Below are positions 57,995 through 64,000 of a stretch of DNA of 64,000 nucleotides, in pieces. Made by a program: the position numbers and the translations under genes. Below the pieces are notes generated by a model. The model searched no databases. It was not told the origin of the DNA and was given only the letters and a program-made list of their open reading frames with translations. Numbering within the stretch: the first letter of the stretch is position 1; each line of letters starts with the position of its first letter. The stretch is from Brachypodium distachyon (lineage: Eukaryota; Streptophyta; Magnoliopsida; Poales; Poaceae): positions 23,395,501-23,459,500 of the forward strand of contig NC_016131.3 of assembly GCF_000005505.3 (NCBI RefSeq). Reading direction: 5' to 3'.

Positions 57995-60900
57995 ATGAGG
58001 GCCTCACTAGCCTTCTACCGGCCCGGCTACAATGGCGAGGCGCTGGCCAAGATCCAGCACGCCGTCGCCTCCTGATTCAACGAGCACGGGGAGACCCAGA
58101 TCCTCCCCGCGGGCGCCGATCACCAGGAAAATGACTTCCGGGTGTTCGGGTGCTTCCTCCTCACCGGGCTGGTGCCGCCATTCTCGCTGTTCCTCCATGC
58201 GCTGATGGAGTCATACCTGCTGCGGGTGGCGCAGCTCCACCCCACGTCGCTCTACCTCGTCGCCATCTTCCAATTCCTCTGCGAAGCGTTCGTAGGGGTG
58301 ATGCCGTTGGTGGCGCTCTTCCGCCATTACTTCTTCCCCCGGATCGATAACGCGAATGCGATGTCGTCAGGGGTGGTGTTCCGTGCCCGCGACCGGATGA
58401 AATCTGAGTTCATCATCCGGTCGGAGAAGAAGATCGAGAAGGAGTGGCGCGGGGACTGGTACTGGGTCCGCGTAGAAGACCCCGAGGAGTTCATCCTCCC
58501 GCCCATCGAGCTGCCACAACCCCACGCCGGCTGGCGGGACCGGTACCACCACGACGCCGATCTCCTCCCCATCGTGGAGAAGATCAAGGCTCTGCAGCTG
58601 GCGGGGCTTACCGACGTCGACATGGCGCGTACCATCATCACCCGGCGTGTCGCGCCGCTCCAACTGCGCTCCTGGCCTGCGTGGATGTACACGGGTTCCG
58701 GGGACAGGACACGCCTCCACCGCGAAGGCGTGGATTCGGAATCCCTCCAGGTGTGAGTGAGGGGGATCTCCGGTGAGGACCTCCCCGCAACGGGGTTCCC
58801 GCCGGGAGTCATCTCCCTCCATGCCGGTGTTGCGGGGCTCAACGACATCGTCGGCGCCTTCCCACCCTGCAACGAGTGGGGATTGATGGACGATACCCCC
58901 ACTCGGACCCCGCGCGCTCCTCTGCCGGCACCTCACGGGAAGCAGGTGCTTGAGGAGAGCGGGGGCGAGTCAGAGATCAGCTGGCCCTCCCTCCAGTCTC
59001 TAGATGACGAGGCGGGCCAGCTTGCGGCGTCCCACGAAGTCGTCCCTGTGGACGACGACGATGAGAAGAGTGATGACGCGCCCCTGATCGTGCGGAGATC
59101 AAGGGCGTACGCAGCGGCCGCGGCTACCTCCACGGCGGCTGCGGCGGCACCCGCCCTAGCGGCGGCCACCAGCTCTGCGGTGGCAGCCGCCTTAGGGGCG
59201 TCCGCCGGTACCTCGGCGGCGACCACACCCGTGGGGCTCACCGGAGCCATGGCGACGATCAACCCGGCGGCGACCGCCAGCGACACGGCGGCGGCTGCCT
59301 CAACAGCAGTTGCCGGGGCCGCGGCGGCATCTACACCGGGGGCAGCCTCCGACACCTCGGAAGCCTCATCGTCGGTTCCCGCGGCGCCCCAAGCTGTGGC
59401 AACCCCACGGGTGCCCACGGTGCCGCCTGCTCGGGGGGTCTTTCAGGGCTTCGCGCTCCGGCGCAACCCCCCGAGGACCGATTCACCTGCGAGCACCAGC
59501 AAGACGGGGAGGGGCGACTCTCCGCCCGCCACGCCGAGCAAGAGGGCACGGGCGGACGCCAGCGGCGCCGCCAACTCGACCGGCACAGGGGCTAGCAGCG
59601 CCGTCATCGCACCTGCCGACGACCCAGCCCGAACGGAGGTGGCGCCGGCGACAGGTATGGCTCTTTCCTTCCTCCTTCGCTGTATTTTCAATTGTCAGTT
59701 AATCACACAACCGTACCTTCCTTTTCCGTAGGTGGCACCTCACCCGCGGGAAGCCTCTTGGAGCCCCCTGCCGGGGCGGACGAGGAGGGGGAGGCTCCCC
59801 CCGCAAGTCCGACGGCCTTGCACGGTAACCGCCCTCAGCCCCCTTGTCTGCCTCTGGGCTACTTTTTCGCTTGCGGCATCTCACGCTTCTTGCCGCTACA
59901 GGCCCAAGTGCACCCGCCCGGGAACGGGTGCTACCGTGGTTGATCTCGACTCCGACGTAGAGATCACGGGGGTAGCGGATCAGCCGGCAGTGGCTCCCAC
60001 ACCAAGCCCTGCCACGGCGGCCACGGTGGCGCGGTGACCGTCGCCGCCGCCAGGACGGCACCCAGCGACGCGCCAGCAGCCGCGGACAAAGCTGGCGCGG
60101 ATTCATCTGCTGCCCAGCAGGGGACGGCCCCTGCCAGGGGCGCGTTAGCCTCACCAGCCCCGCAGTCCCCGGGCACGGGTGAAGGGCGACAGGATGCCCC
60201 GGCACATGCAGACGACCCCCCGCTGAGCTCTACAATGGCGGCGGGGGCTTCGTCGTCATCGGCCGCCTCCCTCGACACCGACCTCAGCACCCTTGCCGGG
60301 GTGGCTTAGAATCCGAGCGTCTTCGAGCGAGGGCACCGGTTCCTGGATGCCGTCAAGGACCAGCAACTGGCCTTCGTCACATCTTTCAACGAGGTGAGGG
60401 AGCACCATGCAATCGCCAAGAGCCAGCTTGGTGAGGTGCAGGAAGCCATGGAGAAGGAGCGGCAAGAGCTCTCCCGGCTGCGGGAGGAGACGCGCCTCGC
60501 CAGAGAGGAGGCGCGCCTTGCCCGGGAAGCCCTAGAGGACGCCAACGAACCGGTCGTCCCGGAAGTAGAGCTCTACCGGTGGCTGGAAGCCCAGCGCGCC
60601 GAACTCCAGGGGGCGCTGGACTCACTGGCGACGACCCTCGAGGAAACCAAGAAGGAGCACGCCGGGGTGCTCGCGGCAGCCCAGGCCCGGCTTGACGACA
60701 AGAGCGATCTGATCGCCAACTACCGCGGTGAGATCCAGGGCCTGCGTGTCAAGCTGGAGGTGCAGGTAAAGGCCACCGAGAGCGCGGTGGAAGTGGCGGC
60801 CCGGCATGAGATCCAGCTCGGCTCTGCCAAGGACAGAGCAGCCAAGCTTGAGACCGAGCTGGCCACCGTCCGGGAGGAGCTCGCCAAGGCCGGCAACGAC

Positions 60901-61419
60901 AACGCGGTGAAGACAGCAAAGCTCGTGACGCTTGAGAACAACCTCCGTAAGGCCAAGAAGGCTGCGCATGATGCCCGGCTCCACCATGGCACGCTGATCG
61001 CGCAGCTGCAGATAGAGACCGAGAAGCTGCTCAAGATCGCCCAGGCGTTGCGCGGCTTGCTGCCCCGGTTCGAGTTGCAAGCCGCGGCGGTGGATGGTAC
61101 GGATGTCTCGACGCTGATCCCCTTCTTTTACGATCTGGTGGGGAAGCTCGGGGCACTCGACGTATGGATCACCCTGTACGGCGCCAATGAGGTTGCCAAC
61201 TGCGCCTGTGAGGTTGCCGGGACGATCCTTCCGAGGATACACCTCCGGGACCCGGCATTTCCCTTCGAGACGCTGCTGGACGCCTAGTCGGACAGCGAGA
61301 ACGAACCCACCCACACTAAGGCGGTGCGTGGGTTCGTCAACGAGGTGGTCAAGCGGATGTAGCGAAAGCCAGACCCTGAGCCGTCCCCGGAGCCCCCGGC
61401 GGAAGACTCCGGCCACTAG
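57995..61419 (+). pseudogene. Antisense ORF of the Tat element (Transposase_28-like, coiled coil), broken
   Basis: A plus-strand gene opposite to pol. Residues 1-250 resemble the 'putative gypsy type transposon' domain (PF04195), with FGCFLLTGLVPPFSLFLHAL and EWRGDWYWVRV. An Ala/Pro/Thr-rich linker follows. Two introns have GT-AG borders (59655-59731 and 59825-59901). The last 300 codons (60394-61287) form a long coiled coil rich in Glu, Ala, Lys and Leu, then a globular tail. TGA stops at 58073 and 58754, a TAG at 60307, two apparent frameshifts between 59902 and 60034, and further stops at 61285 and 61360 break it. The protein's function in Tat elements is unknown. Confidence 0.72.
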
Positions 61420-62406
61420 CTACCGTGGCCTCCTGCCGGTCCCTGCTGCTTTCCGTTTATCTTCTTTTGTTTTCGCCCTGCAAGTGTGGCGCTTGGCGCC
61501 GTTTGAACAATTACATTTTCATTAGTCCATGTAATCATTCGCTGCTTAATTAATCAAGCATTTTAGTTCTGCTTAATGCTTGCTCCTTGTTCCCAGGGCT
61601 GCCTCACTGGGTGGATTCCTTAGCCTTTGTGTACTATGCTTTGTGTTGCCGGGGACTCGCGCACCTCACTCTTGACCAGACTAGGGACCCGGGACGGACC
61701 CACGGTGCCGACCTGGGGTCAAGCAGCAGTAGCGAGCCACTCCACTTGCGGGGTAACTACTCCAGGCCATGCCCTCCCGGGACGGACCCAGAAGCTGCAC
61801 GGGGAGCGCACTCCCCCTGCAAGCGTCCTTCTAACACCCTGGCCACACGCAGGTTCCGGGGACACCCTTGGCGAGGCAGCGTTCAGTTATGTTCAATTCT
61901 TAAAGATTTTATCATTCAGGTTCAAGCACTTAGCTTCTCGTTCAGTCTCGTGCTCGGCACGCTTGCCGGTGATGTGCGCCTGGTACACTGCCCTTGAGAG
62001 AGCCTACTGGAGGAATGTGGTGGAGACGCCGTGGCAGGATCGTCGCCGGTGACAAGCGCCAACGACGATGCTCCCACCGCGCCTCCACAACAACCCTCGT
62101 CTTTGGAAAAGCCCTTGCTTTCGGGGGAACCTGTCTCGAGGGGTGTGGCGGGGACGTCGTGGCTTCCTCGCCGCCACCGGCGAGCGCGGGTGGCGAAGAC
62201 GCCCTAGCCCTCGCTGCTTGGGGAAAAATCTGTCTGAGGGACGCAGCAGGGACGTTGCGATGGGCCGGAGCAAACGGCGAACGCCGGCGCCGGCGCCATC
62301 ACAGCGTCCTCGCTACGACCCTCGCCTCTGGAGCGTGCGGCAGGGACACTGCGACAGCCCTGCCCCGGAGCCGCTCGCTAGAGGAGACGTGGCAAGGACA
62401 CGGCGG

Positions 62407-62620
62407 CCGTGCACCCGCCGGCGCCGAGCGCTGGTGGGATGCACCCCCACCGTGTCTCTGTGACGCCCCTCGGAGTGGGCTCGGTGGGGTAATGCGGCAA
62501 GGGCGCGACGGCAGTGCACCCGTCGACGCTGGGCGCTGATGGCATGCACTACCATCGCGTCTCTGCGGCACCACCCGCCTTTGCAGCCTCTTGGCTGTGC
62601 TCTGAGCCGTTCCATGGCTA
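62407..62620. repeat. 107-bp tandem duplication, diverged
   Basis: GTGCACCCGCCGGCGCCGAG at about 62407 recurs as GTGCACCCGTCGACGCTGGG at about 62514. Both are followed by a GCGCTG.TGG.ATGCAC segment and a GTCTCTG end. Earlier, more diverged units may extend back to about 62130. Confidence 0.65.
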
Positions 62621-63070
62621 GGATGCTCCTTTTATAGGCGCGGAGGGGGGGGGGGGCTTGCCACCACACACGCCGGGTCAACACAGCATACGTGGCGCCC
62701 CGCCCCTTGAAGTGCGGTACAGTCTTCGCCACTCCGCACGCCAAGTTGCTGTGACACACGTGGCGGCTCCCTCTTGAATCAGGGGCCTCGAAGTGCGGCG
62801 AGTCCCTCGTGACGCGGTCGCTCCGCACCACCCGGCGCCGCTACAAGCCGCGACCCGTGGGCGGTCCACAAGCATTAGAGTGTGCAAGAATCCACTTTTA
62901 CCCTGCAGGTTAGATTCTTACCAAGCCCGAGATGCTGCAAAAAAAATTCAAAATTCACGAAAAACTCAAAGCAACATGGATAATCTCCTGCCTCCCAGCC
63001 CCCGGGCAAAGAAGGGTCGATGCCAAACTTGGATGTGAGCACTTCATTCCCAGACGCAGCGACTGCGTGG

Positions 63071-63184
63071 TGCACGTTGCGTGGAACCCAGCAACCGCAC
63101 GTCACTGATGCACGTTGTGGGAAGCCCGGAAACTCATGTCCCGTGATGCACGTTGCGGGAAGACCGGCAACTGCATGCCCCGTG
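63071..63184. repeat. 38-bp tandem repeat, three units
   Basis: Units start TGCACGTTG at 63071, 63109 and 63147, each followed by G-GGAA-CC-G-AAC and a CACGT or CATGT core. They lie in the noncoding zone just downstream of pol. Confidence 0.8.
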
Positions 63185-63395
63185 TCGGGGTAACCCGGCA
63201 ACGGGTTTGTATTTCCGAGGCTCCAGTAGCCCCTAGTCACAACCAAGTATGGAAAGACACTTCTGTGTACCCAAAGCAGGGGACAAAAGAAGAAGGACCA
63301 TGCAAATAAACGAAGCAATCTTAAAACTTAGGGAAAAAGCACTTATCTTTATTCGCAATAACCAGTGGTTTACACACGGGGGTTGCCCGGCTACA

Positions 63396-64000
63396 CTAGT
63401 TCGAGAGGTATGCATCGGCGGCATCACCTGAGGGTCGGGCTCCGCTGCTCCACGGGTAGAACTTGCGCAAGTGCTCAATATTCCAGGTATTTTGCACTGG
63501 CAAGCCATCTTCGGTTTCCAACCGGACAACCCCCGGTCTGGTCACCTGTACTACCCGGAAGGGCCCCTCCCATTTCGGAGTCAACTTGTTCCCGGCCTTC
63601 ATTCCTTGTATCCGGCGCAGGACAAGGTCTCTGTTCTCGAGCCCCCAGGGACGGACTCGCCTGTCGTGGTAATGACGGAGTCCCTGCTGGTAGCGCGCAG
63701 CTCGCACAGCAGCCCGGCATCGAAGCTCTTCGACGAAGTTCAAATCGTCAACCATTTGCTCGTGTTGGCTGGAGTTACCGTACGCACGTACTCAGGGAGA
63801 TCCGTGCTTGAGCTCGAGGGGCAGCACCGCTTCTGCCCCGTAGACAAGGGCAAAAGGGGTTTCGCCCGTTACCCGACTAGGTGTGGTCCTGATTGACCAC
63901 AGCACGGGCTGGATTTTTTCGATCCAGTGTTTCCCTTGGCCTTTGAGCTTGTCAAAGGTTCTCGTCTTGAGCCCCCGCAACACTTCCGCGTTGGCTCGCT
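63396..64000 (-). pseudogene. Pol polyprotein, integrase C-terminus (partial, broken)
   Basis: On the minus strand the frame contains the end of the integrase core (RTTPSRVTGETPFALVYGAE) and the GPY/F-type C-terminal module (KLTPKWEGPFRVV, then the LRKFYPWS end). A TGA at 63792-63794 interrupts the otherwise continuous frame. The 5' part (gag, protease, reverse transcriptase) lies outside the window. This fixes the retrotransposon's orientation as minus. Confidence 0.85.

Larger units (their letters stand above)
61430..63395. other. Noncoding zone of the Tat element
   Basis: GC-rich sequence between the antisense ORF and pol. It includes a second minus-strand TATA-like box (62630-62636), a G-run near 62647-62660 and two tandem repeats listed separately. 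Open frames here are repeats or shadows without recognisable domains. Confidence 0.5.
57196..64000 (-). mobile_element. Tat-lineage Ty3 retrotransposon, 3' part (runs off the window)
   Basis: The 3' LTR end on the minus strand is at 57196 (plus-strand TGTCATCGCACGG; minus-strand ...GATGACA). Next to it lie the usual GGTTTTACACC...AACCTGGGTAAAAAG LTR segments. Moving right come a minus-strand TATA box (57641-57647), a plus-strand antisense ORF (57995-61419), a GC-rich noncoding zone with tandem repeats, and the end of integrase on the minus strand (63396-64000). An antisense ORF between pol and the 3' LTR is a known trait of Tat elements such as maize Grande. The inner LTR boundary could not be fixed. 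Confidence 0.82.

Noticed and set aside
58142..61287. Host gene with coiled coil
   Set aside because: Position between pol and LTR, PF04195-type N-terminus and multiple stops identify it as the antisense ORF of the Tat element.

Overview
This is plant nuclear DNA. Genes carry GT-AG introns, there are no operons, and Stowaway/Tourist MITEs, CACTA, hAT, LINE and Ty3 elements fill most of the space. The repeat families and gene types point to a grass (Poaceae). An Oryza-like genome is my best guess, but the sequence alone does not fix genus or species.

Four host genes look intact: a BAHD acyltransferase (5907-8069, +, two exons); a two-transmembrane acidic protein of the family of Arabidopsis At5g17910 (10749-12893, +, three coding exons plus a 5'UTR intron); an intronless pentatricopeptide-repeat protein (15167-17935, -); and a seven-exon atypical bHLH factor (27621-32952/32961, -). 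They look like independent host genes; nothing suggests a shared pathway or cluster.

The rest is mostly nested transposons. At 0.8-5.3 kb a LINE is split by a 3.2 kb non-autonomous CACTA element flanked by a perfect AAC duplication. At 18.1-24.8 kb a hAT element with a broken transposase sits 147 bp upstream of the PPR start codon, and a 3.15 kb solo LTR with a TAGAG duplication sits inside its transposase gene. From 24.8 to 43.5 kb come small MITEs, LINE pieces, the bHLH gene and a 0.7 kb terminal-inverted-repeat element filled with a GC-rich minisatellite.

From about 43.5 to 54.9 kb lies a large decayed CACTA element on the minus strand. It has a tnp2-type transposase, a second gene with a Ulp1-like cysteine protease, and an internal tandem duplication of about 460 bp. 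From 56.0 kb a second CACTA family begins, with an array of eight hairpins. Its transposase is interrupted at 57.2 kb by a Tat-lineage Ty3 retrotransposon that runs off the right edge. That retrotransposon carries its pol on the minus strand and a spliced antisense ORF on the plus strand.

Every transposon protein seen is broken by stops or frameshifts, so the window reads as four genes in a silenced, decaying transposon landscape. Nothing here is clearly an undescribed system. The most unusual items are the altered DFGWG motif of the BAHD enzyme, the internal duplication in the CACTA element, the minisatellite cargo element and the triple nest at the PPR promoter.
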